Origin: Marinagarivorans sp. UBA5868
GTDB taxonomy: Bacteria; Pseudomonadota; Gammaproteobacteria; Pseudomonadales; Cellvibrionaceae
Assembly: GCA_002432095.1 (NCBI GenBank)
Contig: DJFQ01000043.1
Location: 159 to 6,471, forward strand
Direction: 5' to 3'
DNA length: 6,313 nucleotides
Each line of letters begins with the position of its first letter. The first letter of the stretch is position 1. Position numbers and translations under genes: made by a program. The notes beneath the pieces are model-generated. The model was not told the DNA's origin. It did no database searches and was given only the letters and a program-made list of their open reading frames with translations. This document shows, one piece after another, positions 1 to 5,180 of the stretch.

Positions 1-59
1 CGGCAGGTTCGACCCAACTGGAGCGCAGCGTCAGAGGGATCGCGAGAGAATTGCGGTGA
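1..59 (+). CDS. 3' end of an upstream gene (partial)
   Basis: Reading from base 3, the frame stays open to a TGA at 57-59 and gives the tail AGSTQLERSVRGIARELR. This TGA overlaps the GTG start of the next gene in the motif GTGA, the arrangement typical of translationally coupled genes in one operon. The fragment is too short to assign a family. That it is a gene end at all is inferred from the stop/start overlap and the lack of another stop; by chance 18 open codons are not rare. Confidence 0.42.
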   Translation, partial: AGSTQLERSVRGIARELR

Positions 60-349
60 CCGCGAACGACGAAATCAAAAAGATGTTAGCGGACGCCTGG
101 AAAGCCGAAAAGGAACGGTCATTTATCGACATCGCGGACTGCCCTCAATGTGGCTGGAGCGAATTGCACACTTATTACATCACCGGCCGATACCACCTGT
201 GCGAATGCCAAGACTGCGGCATTTTCGGCAAAGGCGCCACCTATGACGAAGCTATCAAAGCAGCAAGCGATGCCATCGGCGAAGGCCTGGACTGGCGGGA
301 ACAACCCTACCCTTTTCATTTGAAGCGTCTTCGGGATATGGATGATTAG
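56..349 (+). CDS. Small zinc-ribbon protein, Lar-like fold (97 aa)
   Basis: The protein has two CxxC knuckles, C29-P-Q-C32-G and C51-Q-D-C54-G, separated by about 18 residues, with a further Cys at 49. This is a treble-clef/zinc-ribbon layout that should bind one zinc ion. The segment after the second knuckle, with T62 and DEAIKAA, resembles the 'T..EAI.AW' end of Lar-type restriction-alleviation and related phage or bacterial zinc ribbons. The match is by pattern only, so no function is claimed. The N-terminal 25 residues are charged and probably helical; no signal peptide or membrane segment is seen. The start is GTG, supported by the GTGA overlap with the preceding gene and a GAGAG stretch at 44-48. 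The same strand carries no further gene before the convergent lipoprotein gene. Confidence 0.72.
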   Translation: MTANDEIKKMLADAWKAEKERSFIDIADCPQCGWSELHTYYITGRYHLCECQDCGIFGKGATYDEAIKAASDAIGEGLDWREQPYPFHLKRLRDMDD

Positions 350-367
350 GTGGCGGTCAACAAAGCT

Positions 368-403
368 CGCGAAATTGGCAGTCAAGAAAAACTGCCTTTC
401 GCG
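368..403. terminator. Bulged hairpin between convergent genes, possible terminator
   Basis: CGCGAAA (368-374) and GGCAGT (377-382) pair with ACTGCC (391-396) and TTTCGCG (397-403). This gives a 13-bp stem with a two-base TT bulge and an 8-base loop. It lies between the stop of the zinc-ribbon gene (+) and the stop of the lipoprotein gene (-), where a bidirectional terminator is expected. Neither side has a strong T tract, so factor-independent termination is only a guess. Confidence 0.4.
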
Positions 404-438
404 AATTCAATGAAAATAAATATACGAATCGGTTTCCA

Positions 439-1692
439 TTACGGGAGATAGAGAATCGACTCTCCTCGGATTTCCATGCGCGGGTCATTCTCCGTATCAA
501 AATATAAATCAAACTCTACTTCATATTCGTCTTCATCCAAATTGAAAATACCTACCGAACCATCGGTGGCTTCCAACCCATCTAGCCCTGGAAAGTTTGG
601 AGCAAAAATCGTCGCGGAAATTGCACCACTCTCATTGAACGGTTCGTTCAGATCGAAGGTGGCAAACGATGAAACTATCTTGTCACCCACAATTTCGAAC
701 ACGACTGGTCCAGCAGGCTGCGGTACCTCAAGACGATAACGCGTTCCCTCCAAAGAAACATACTTCATCGGTGACTCCCGCATTTCATCGTAACGCGATA
801 TCAACACATCAACCCGTTCTAAACATGCGTTCATACTGTCTTGGAGACTTTCACTTTCGTCCACATTAAATATCATTTGCCCTTGCCTCGCTCGCGAATC
901 TACGTCCGTTCCGCGAATATTGAAGGCATAGATAATCTCATCACCACAGTAGAACTCAGATCGCAGTTCCGCGCCGCTTTGATAATACTTACGCGACCCC
1001 GTCGCAGATTCACACTCCAAGTCGGGATCCGTCATTTCGCGCAGAGCACTCGACCCCAACGATCCGCACAGCCGCACATTAAAATCGGCAGAATCAGCTC
1101 CAACTTCAGCGCTTCCCCTAAAAATACGTTGCACACTCATAGGCCCACCGGCCGTAACAAACTCTTCAACCTGAAAAGCGCTAAGTGCCAATAAATCTAG
1201 GTCCTCAAGCATCTCAAAATTCAGAGCCTGAACCTCTGGAAGTGTCGTCTGAAATCCTTCCTCCAGAATATTCGGTGGATCGAGGTCCAGAATTTGAATG
1301 GATGTAAACCGGTCACTATCGCCTAATAGCCTTCCGTCTTTAAGTTCGGCCTTCACTTGCACAGAAATCACTCTTGTCCCATTTACCTCGGGTGCAACGA
1401 AGGTAATGGCACTGGTACCCTGCCCATCAAACTCAACATCACCGCTAAGCGTCCAGGCAAAACTCAGGTTATTCGCCGCATCACCGCCGGCATCGACCGA
1501 AAGAGTGACGGTTTCACCCTCATAGTGCAGCTGCGAACCTTTAACCTGCGAAATGGAGACTTCGGAAAATCCACCCGAGGGACTCGAGGAAGAATCGCCC
1601 CCCGAGCCACCACTGGAGCACGCACTGCCCAATAAGGAAGCAATTAATGGCAATACAAAAGTTCTGGAAAAGAAATGGGGACGAGCAGACAT
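439..1692 (-). CDS. Predicted outer-membrane lipoprotein with an Ig/PKD-like domain (417 aa)
   Basis: The N-terminus (MSARPHFFSR, then a hydrophobic run to LLGSAC) is a lipoprotein signal peptide. The lipidated cysteine would be C25, with Ser at +2, which favours outer-membrane sorting over inner-membrane retention. A Gly/Ser-rich linker (26-41) follows. Residues about 46-137 look like an Ig or PKD-type beta domain, with GETVTLSVDA, FAWTLSG and VISVQVKAEL strands. The remainder (about 146-417) is acidic, has four cysteines that could form disulfides, and matches no family I recognise. A longer GTG start at 1725 is possible, but the ATG at 1692 has AAGGAG five bases upstream and places the signal peptide properly, so I chose it. 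The gene stands alone and converges with the zinc-ribbon gene. Binding partner or substrate is unknown. Confidence 0.87.
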   Translation of the reverse strand: MSARPHFFSRTFVLPLIASLLGSACSSGGSGGDSSSSPSGGFSEVSISQVKGSQLHYEGETVTLSVDAGGDAANNLSFAWTLSGDVEFDGQGTSAITFVAPEVNGTRVISVQVKAELKDGRLLGDSDRFTSIQILDLDPPNILEEGFQTTLPEVQALNFEMLEDLDLLALSAFQVEEFVTAGGPMSVQRIFRGSAEVGADSADFNVRLCGSLGSSALREMTDPDLECESATGSRKYYQSGAELRSEFYCGDEIIYAFNIRGTDVDSRARQGQMIFNVDESESLQDSMNACLERVDVLISRYDEMRESPMKYVSLEGTRYRLEVPQPAGPVVFEIVGDKIVSSFATFDLNEPFNESGAISATIFAPNFPGLDGLEATDGSVGIFNLDEDEYEVEFDLYFDTENDPRMEIRGESILYLP

Positions 1693-1697
1693 ATTGA

Positions 1698-1703
1698 CTC
1701 CTT
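1698..1703 (-). promoter_or_regulatory. Ribosome binding site deciding the lipoprotein start
   Basis: On the minus strand AAGGAG is followed by a five-base spacer (TCAAT) and ATG at 1692. This near-consensus site picks the 417-residue form over the 428-residue GTG form. Confidence 0.8.
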
Positions 1704-2094
1704 GAAAATTCTCCCTGGAAAGCACCTAGACATCACCGTCTGAGGACTAAAAAATCCAGGAAAATGAGGCAGAGCCTCGAGGGTTAAAAATGGGGTGGCA
1801 ACTGCGAACGCCGCAAGGCGGAAGCAATTACCCAGGATTGCGGGGAAAAGCGATGTGTCCGTACGAACTGGAGCTCCTCACACACGGCGGTAGTTTACCT
1901 TCGATTTTGCAGGGAGTGCACCCATTAGCGAGAGCTGCAACCAACACCTCCTCCGCCGCATCGCCTATTAATCCCACACAATCATCCAGCCACCACATCG
2001 ACCTCACCCGAGCCCTCCAAGATTGCTCGCGACTAACGGCATGAAGCGCTCGCGGGCGACCAAGTTGGGCGCCATGCAAGTACTGGCGAAATCT
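1704..2094. other. About 390 bases with no convincing gene
   Basis: Open frames exist on both strands here (1790-2044 +; 1828-2184 -), but none has a good ribosome binding site, a recognisable motif or protein-like composition. Two small hairpins are visible: GAGGC-AGA-GCCTC at 1766-1778, and CGCC-GCAA-GGCG at 1809-1820 with a GNRA-type loop. The part next to 1692 must hold the lipoprotein promoter, but I see no clear -35/-10 pair. The base composition from about 1850 to 2110 is richer in G and C than the ORF that follows. It could be a decayed gene or an interspersed repeat; the sequence alone does not say. Confidence 0.5.
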
Positions 2095-2107
2095 GGAGGC
2101 GATGATG
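2095..2107 (+). promoter_or_regulatory. Strong ribosome binding site before an out-of-frame ATG
   Basis: GGAGG at 2095-2099 is a perfect Shine-Dalgarno core. Two in-phase ATGs follow at 2102 and 2105, the second with a five-base spacer. This is the best translation start around the downstream ORF, yet it is not in that ORF's frame: 41 bases separate 2105 from the in-frame ATG at 2146. The present frame from 2105 stops near 2236. Confidence 0.45.
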
Positions 2108-2120
2108 GCAACTTGTGCAA

Positions 2121-2148
2121 CATGCGAACATGCGAACATGCGAACATG
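2121..2148 (+). repeat. 8-bp tandem repeat, three perfect copies plus a partial one
   Basis: CATGCGAA occurs perfectly at 2121-2128, 2129-2136 and 2137-2144, then CATG at 2145-2148. A degenerate unit (TTGTGCAA, 2113-2120) precedes it. Each unit carries an ATG, so four ATGs stand eight bases apart and fall in all three frames. As eight is not a multiple of three, gain or loss of a unit shifts the frame of anything translated through it. Confidence 0.9.
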
Positions 2149-2340
2149 GCGGAATACTACGCTCGTCTTATCGTTGATGCACACGTGGATTACGGTGTAC
2201 TTGAAGAAGAAAAGCCCCTCTTGGATAAGTCGATAGCAATACTTTTCGGGAGCGGTAAAGATGCTGAAAAGCGAAAGTTTCTCAAAGAGCTAGATGAAGC
2301 ATTTTCAGAATATGAAGAATTTATCGATAAGGAAATGTGA
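2146..2340 (+). CDS. Unrecognised small acidic protein, start uncertain (about 64 aa)
   Basis: The open frame ends at TGA 2338-2340. From the ATG at 2146 it gives an acidic, probably helical protein (MAEYYARLIVDAHVDYGV..., ending FSEYEEFIDKEM) with no cysteine, signal peptide or membrane segment. I do not recognise the family. The frame stays open upstream to ATGs at 2122 and 2041 and a TTG at 2023, but none has a ribosome binding site. The upstream residues (for example NMRTCEHANM) come from the 8-bp repeat and look unlike the rest. The coding part is visibly more A/T-rich than the DNA before the repeat. It may be an intact small gene, a gene switched off by repeat slippage, or the 3' remnant of a longer one. 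Confidence 0.5.
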   Translation: MAEYYARLIVDAHVDYGVLEEEKPLLDKSIAILFGSGKDAEKRKFLKELDEAFSEYEEFIDKEM

Positions 2341-2369
2341 AATGGGGACCAGATCTATTTTACGTATTG
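2341..2369. other. Possible mobile-element remnant motif (GGGGACCAGATCTATTTT)
   Basis: Directly after the stop of the small ORF lies AATGGGGACCAGATCTATTT. From memory, sequences of the type TGGGGwCAGATCTA are common in proteobacterial intergenic DNA near REP-associated (Y1 family) transposases and other small mobile units. No transposase is present here and no second copy is seen in the window, so this is a weak, memory-based call. Confidence 0.22.
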
Positions 2370-2384
2370 ACTTTAGCCAGGGCT

Positions 2385-2406
2385 TAAAGTGATCAAAATC
2401 ACTTTA
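2385..2406. terminator. 9-bp perfect hairpin between convergent genes
   Basis: TAAAGTGAT (2385-2393) pairs perfectly with ATCACTTTA (2398-2406) around a CAAA loop. It lies between the ends of the small + ORF and the minus-strand toxin gene. The stem is A/T-rich and no T run follows on either strand, so it may be a weak terminator or simply a small palindrome. Confidence 0.33.
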
Positions 2407-2458
2407 GATTCTGCACTTGAATGAACCCTAACCCTCTCTTTAATCTGGATTTTTACTG

Positions 2459-2748
2459 TCAGGGCAAATCGTCCGGAGAAAAATCTCGCCGCTTGTGGAT
2501 TACAGCGAGCACATAACATGCTCGTTTTTGACTTCGTAAATAATCCGGTAGGAATAGATGTGCAACTCCTGAATCTCAGGTTTGCCAACTTCGGGCACCA
2601 TCTTGCCCATGGCGGGGAGTCGGTTGAGGATGTCGGTTTTGTCCCGAATCTCCTGGGCCACCTTCTTGGCGTAGTACTTGGAATCCTCTGCGATAAAATC
2701 ATGTATATGTTTCAAGTCCGCGATAGCGGGCTTCGTCCAAATCACCAT
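2459..2748 (-). pseudogene. ParE/RelE-type toxin gene with a C-terminal frameshift
   Basis: The protein starts MVIWTKPAIADLKHIHDFIAE and shows the ParE/RelE pattern: an N-terminal WT..A..DL...DFIAED helix, the middle LPAMGKMVPEVG, and the strand HIYSYRIIYEVKNEHVM. The continuous frame ends early, at 82 residues, with CSL and TAA at 2502-2500. One base out of step, the DNA continues as VLAVIHKRRDFSPDDLP and TGA at 2461-2459. That is the ending expected for this family, including the basic IHKRRD. Restoring one base near 2512-2514 would give about 96 residues, the usual family length. The ATG at 2748 overlaps the antitoxin stop by seven bases, so the genes are coupled. Family members inhibit either DNA gyrase (ParE) or mRNA translation (RelE); which applies here cannot be read from sequence. 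A sequencing error, or less likely programmed -1 frameshifting, would leave the toxin functional. Confidence 0.86.
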
Positions 2749-2921
2749 GAATCAATATCCCGCTCCAACTCCTCGCTGGTAAGTGTGTCACCGCGCTCAA
2801 GAGCTTCCTGTCCCTTGCGCACTTTATCGAGCACGTACAGCCGATACATGATCTCTTCCATATCGGCATTCTCGGGAACTTGATTGATCGTATTTAACGC
2901 ATCTTGTTTAGCGGCTTGCAT
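2742..2921 (-). CDS. Antitoxin of the ParE/RelE-type module (59 aa)
   Basis: The small protein (MQAAKQDALNTINQVPENAD...) contains EEIMYRLYVLDKVRKGQEAL, then a short acidic tail (LTSEELERDIDSW). This pattern is seen in small antitoxins encoded just upstream of ParE/RelE-type toxins. It would bind and neutralise the toxin, and such antitoxins often repress their own promoter, although no clear DNA-binding motif is visible here. I chose the ATG at 2921 because GCGAGG lies seven bases upstream; a TTG at 2936 would add five residues but sits before that site. The stop TGA (2744-2742) overlaps the toxin ATG. The gene appears intact although its partner is frameshifted, so it may persist as an orphan antitoxin. 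Confidence 0.77.
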   Translation of the reverse strand: MQAAKQDALNTINQVPENADMEEIMYRLYVLDKVRKGQEALERGDTLTSEELERDIDSW

Positions 2922-2939
2922 AGGATTGCCTCGCAAAAA

Positions 2940-2976
2940 GTTAGGCTGGCACCGTTATCAATGGGTCAATAGATAA
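2940..2976 (-). promoter_or_regulatory. Candidate promoter/operator of the toxin-antitoxin pair
   Basis: Upstream of the antitoxin, an imperfect palindrome TTATC-N12-GATAA spans 2955-2976. Inside it, on the minus strand, TTGACC (2969-2964) could serve as a -35 box. The best -10 at a fitting distance, CCTAAC (2945-2940), is poor. An autoregulatory operator is expected at this place, but the match is weak. Confidence 0.25.
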
Positions 2977-3013
2977 GAGCGACGCGCCCTACAGAATAGC
3001 AAAATCCCAAAAA

Positions 3014-3049
3014 CAAAAAAGGCCGCGCAATTTCTTACGCGGCCTTTTT
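3014..3049 (-). terminator. Intrinsic terminator of tRNA-Ala
   Basis: GGCCGCG (3021-3027) pairs perfectly with CGCGGCC (3038-3044) around a 10-base loop. The stem is extended by A/T pairs, with A6 on one side and T5 on the other. Read on the minus strand, the hairpin ends in a run of six T, six bases or so beyond the tRNA 3' end. Its symmetry means it could also stop transcription arriving from the other direction. It separates the tRNA from the toxin-antitoxin pair on the same strand. Confidence 0.88.
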
Positions 3050-3053
3050 GATT

Positions 3054-3129
3054 TGGTGGAGCTAAGCGGGATCGAACCGCTGACCTCAACACTGCCAGTG
3101 TTGCGCTCTCCCAGCTGAGCTATAGCCCC
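3054..3129 (-). tRNA. tRNA-Ala (anticodon GGC), CCA encoded
   Basis: The 76-base minus-strand gene folds as a complete cloverleaf. The acceptor stem GGGGCTA/TAGCTCC carries the G3-U70 wobble pair that alanyl-tRNA synthetase recognises. The anticodon arm is CAACA-CTGGCAG-TGTTG, giving GGC, which reads GCC and GCU alanine codons. The T arm contains GGTTCGATCC, and the 3' CCA is encoded. It agrees closely with the E. coli tRNA-Ala(GGC) I remember, differing mainly in the anticodon stem. A strong promoter lies upstream and a terminator downstream, so it is a single-gene unit. Confidence 0.98.
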
Positions 3130-3161
3130 AAAAGTTGGGTCCTTGGTCACAAGGAGGGCGC

Positions 3162-3190
3162 ATTTTAGGGAGGTGAGGGGGTGAAGTCAA
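3162..3190 (-). promoter_or_regulatory. Sigma-70 promoter of tRNA-Ala
   Basis: On the minus strand TTGACT (3190-3185) and TAAAAT (3167-3162) are separated by exactly 17 bases, matching the consensus in five of six positions each. The DNA after the -10 box is G/C-rich (GCGCCCTCC), the discriminator type linked to stringent control of stable-RNA genes. Transcription would start near 3154, about 25 bases before the mature tRNA 5' end, leaving a leader for RNase P to remove. Confidence 0.85.
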
Positions 3191-3303
3191 CACTTTGGAG
3201 GGCTGGCTTTAAGCCGGCGGAATCGGTCGCTTATGGTTTGCTTATAACCGGATGAGGAGTAGAGTGCGGTGGTACATACCATAGCAAACGGGACACATCT
3301 CCT
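3191..3303 (+). promoter_or_regulatory. maeA leader with possible control elements
   Basis: This leader must carry the maeA promoter. TATAAC at 3243-3248 is the best -10 candidate, but no good -35 lies at the right distance. A 6-bp hairpin with one G-T pair sits at 3202-3218 with a TTTAA loop and no T tract. GTTTGCT (3236-3242) and AGCAAAC (3283-3289) form a 7-bp inverted repeat around the candidate start region. The only purine stretch before the ATG is GGGA, about a dozen bases away, so the ribosome binding site is weak. Confidence 0.28.
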
Positions 3304-4998
3304 ATGGCGGATTCATCGGCAGATCACCCTCTCTACATCCCCTACTCCGGCCCAGCTCTTCTTACCACTCCTCTGCTCAATAAAGGCAGTGCTTTTTCCC
3401 AGGAAGAACGGGCGAGCTTCAACTTAACGGGGCTTTTACCGCCGCGTTACGAAACTATCGAGGAGCAGGCTGAACGCTGTTACCGGCAGTACCTGAGTTT
3501 CGATACGGCGATGAACAAACACATCTATCTGCGCGCGATTCAGGACAAGAACGAGACCCTCTTCTACCGCTTGGTGCAGGATCACTTGGAAGAGATGATG
3601 CCCATCATCTACACCCCCACTGTAGGCGATGCTTGCGAACGGTTTTCCGAAACCTATCGCAGTTCACGGGGCCTGTTTATCGCCTATGAAGAGCGGGACC
3701 ATATGGAGGACATCATCCACAACGCCACAAAGCGTAACGTGCGCGTGATCGTTGTTACCGACGGTGAGCGGATCTTAGGTCTTGGTGACCAGGGCATTGG
3801 CGGCATGGGAATTCCCATCGGCAAGCTCACCCTCTACACCGTCTGCGGCGGCATCAGCCCGGCCTATACCCTTCCCGTAACTCTGGATGTGGGCACCAAT
3901 AATCCCAATCTTTTAAACAACCCGATGTATATGGGCGCGCGCCATCCGCGCATTGGACCGGAGGAATACAGCGAATTTGTCGATTGTTTTATTCAAGCGG
4001 TAAAACGCCGCTGGCCGAAAGTGCTGGTGCAATTCGAAGACTTCGCGCAACCCAATGCCATGCCGTTGTTGCAGAAATATCGCAATGAAATCTGCTGCTT
4101 TAACGACGATATCCAAGGCACAGCTGCGGTCACCGTTGGCACTTTGCTTGCCGCTTGTCGCAGCAAAGGTGTACGCCTATCCGACCAGCGCGTTGTTTTT
4201 GTCGGCGCCGGTTCTGCAGGATGTGGAATTGCCGAACAAATCATTATGCAAATGCGCAGCGAAGGCGTTTCCGAACCGCAAGCCCGCAGCCAGATTTATA
4301 TGGTGGATCGTTACGGATTATTGGTCGAAGACATGAACGGCCTGCGGGATTTCCAACAACGTCTCTGCCAACCCCGCTCCGCAATTACCGAATGGCCGAC
4401 TTACGGTGAATACCCTTCTTTGCTTGACGTGGTGGACAACCTGCGTCCCGGTATTTTGATTGGTGTTTCGGGCCAACCCGGGCTGTTCACTGAACAAGTA
4501 ATCCGCACCATGAATCGCCATTGCACACACCCCATTATTTTCCCGCTGAGCAACCCCATCAAACAGATCGAGGCCTTACCACAGGACGTGATGGAATGGA
4601 CCGATGGAACGGCAATCGTCGCCACTGGAAGTCCTTTCGCACCAGTGGTTTATCACGACCAGATTTATCCAATTGCCCAATGCAATAATTCGTACATTTT
4701 TCCCGGTCTCGGCCTTGGCGTAGTTGCGGCGAATATCAGCGCGATCACCGATGAAATGTTGATGCTCGCCAGCACAACTCTCGCAGAAGAATCGCCACTG
4801 GCAAATACCGGTACAGGTTATTTATTACCACCATTAACGGATGTTGCGCGGCTCAGCCGAAAAATTGCTTTCGGTATTGCCAAAATCGCGCAACAACAGG
4901 GACTGGCTTTGGAAATGTCGGATGAAATTTTGGAAAGCAAAATTGAAAAGGCGTTTTGGAAACCGGAATACAGAACTTATAGAAGAGTCAGTATGTAA
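3304..4998 (+). CDS. maeA: NAD-dependent malic enzyme (564 aa)
   Basis: This cytosolic enzyme oxidatively decarboxylates L-malate to pyruvate and CO2 with reduction of NAD+, linking the TCA cycle to pyruvate. Length and sequence follow E. coli MaeA (565 residues by memory) from LYIPYSGP at the N-terminus to the YRTYRR end. Visible motifs include IYTPTVG, with the likely catalytic tyrosine at 103; [15 protein letters not shown] (150-164); and PIGK, with the likely catalytic lysine at 174. FEDF (E245, D246) and FNDDIQGT (D269) supply the divalent-metal ligands, and GAGSAG (301-306) is the nucleotide-binding Rossmann loop. NAD preference is inferred from similarity to MaeA, not from a decisive residue. 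The ATG at 3304 has a poor ribosome binding site, but the next residues align with the family start. The gene appears monocistronic and converges with ypfJ. Confidence 0.97.
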   Translation: MADSSADHPLYIPYSGPALLTTPLLNKGSAFSQEERASFNLTGLLPPRYETIEEQAERCYRQYLSFDTAMNKHIYLRAIQDKNETLFYRLVQDHLEEMMPIIYTPTVGDACERFSETYRSSRGLFIAYEERDHMEDIIHNATKRNVRVIVVTDGERILGLGDQGIGGMGIPIGKLTLYTVCGGISPAYTLPVTLDVGTNNPNLLNNPMYMGARHPRIGPEEYSEFVDCFIQAVKRRWPKVLVQFEDFAQPNAMPLLQKYRNEICCFNDDIQGTAAVTVGTLLAACRSKGVRLSDQRVVFVGAGSAGCGIAEQIIMQMRSEGVSEPQARSQIYMVDRYGLLVEDMNGLRDFQQRLCQPRSAITEWPTYGEYPSLLDVVDNLRPGILIGVSGQPGLFTEQVIRTMNRHCTHPIIFPLSNPIKQIEALPQDVMEWTDGTAIVATGSPFAPVVYHDQIYPIAQCNNSYIFPGLGLGVVAANISAITDEMLMLASTTLAEESPLANTGTGYLLPPLTDVARLSRKIAFGIAKIAQQQGLALEMSDEILESKIEKAFWKPEYRTYRRVSM

Positions 4999-5050
4999 TC
5001 TGATTGTCATTCCACGAAGCTTTTCGCTGGCAAAAGCGGAAGAGTTTCAG

Positions 5051-5133
5051 CGATGTGTCGCGGGACCCTCACCACCAGGACGGTGGTGAGGGAGACTCCA
5101 CGGATGGATTCACGTCGGTCCCGCGACACATCG
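5051..5133. repeat. 83-bp palindrome forming a three-way junction
   Basis: The outer arms (5051-5067 and 5117-5133) are perfect 17-bp inverted copies, beginning CGATGTGTCGCGGGACC. Inside are a strong hairpin (CCCTCACCACC at 5066-5076 with GGTGGTGAGGG at 5082-5092, five-base loop) and a short one (TCCA 5097-5100 with TGGA 5105-5108). The two outer-stem bases 5066-5067 can join either stem. The element lies between the converging ends of maeA and ypfJ, without a T tract. It looks like an interspersed palindromic repeat; it may also slow or stop RNA polymerase or protect the 3' end of the maeA mRNA. No second copy is in this window. Confidence 0.85.
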
Positions 5134-5180
5134 GTGGAGCTCTGGAGCGATCCAAGTAAGCTCACTGATTTTTAAAGTTC

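Noticed and set aside
841..1194. 117-residue + strand frame opposite the lipoprotein gene
   Set aside because: The minus strand has a signal peptide, a strong ribosome binding site and protein-like composition; this frame has none of these.
1849..1859. AGCGATGTGTC shared with the palindrome at 5049-5059
   Set aside because: An 11-base match is expected by chance in a window of this size, and the flanking sequence does not match.
2121..2148. Tandem repeat as a CRISPR array
   Set aside because: The units are eight bases, directly adjacent and without spacers.
1828..2184. 118-residue minus-strand frame
   Set aside because: It runs antisense through the tandem repeat and into the small + ORF, has no good start site and shows no recognisable motif. 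Kept only as a possibility for the unexplained region.
3054..3080. att site made by duplication of the tRNA 3' end
   Set aside because: No second copy of the T-arm/acceptor sequence was found elsewhere in the window and no integrase gene is present.
3202..3218. Hairpin before maeA as an attenuator or riboswitch
   Set aside because: The stem is six pairs with one wobble, no T run follows and no leader peptide or known riboswitch core is visible.
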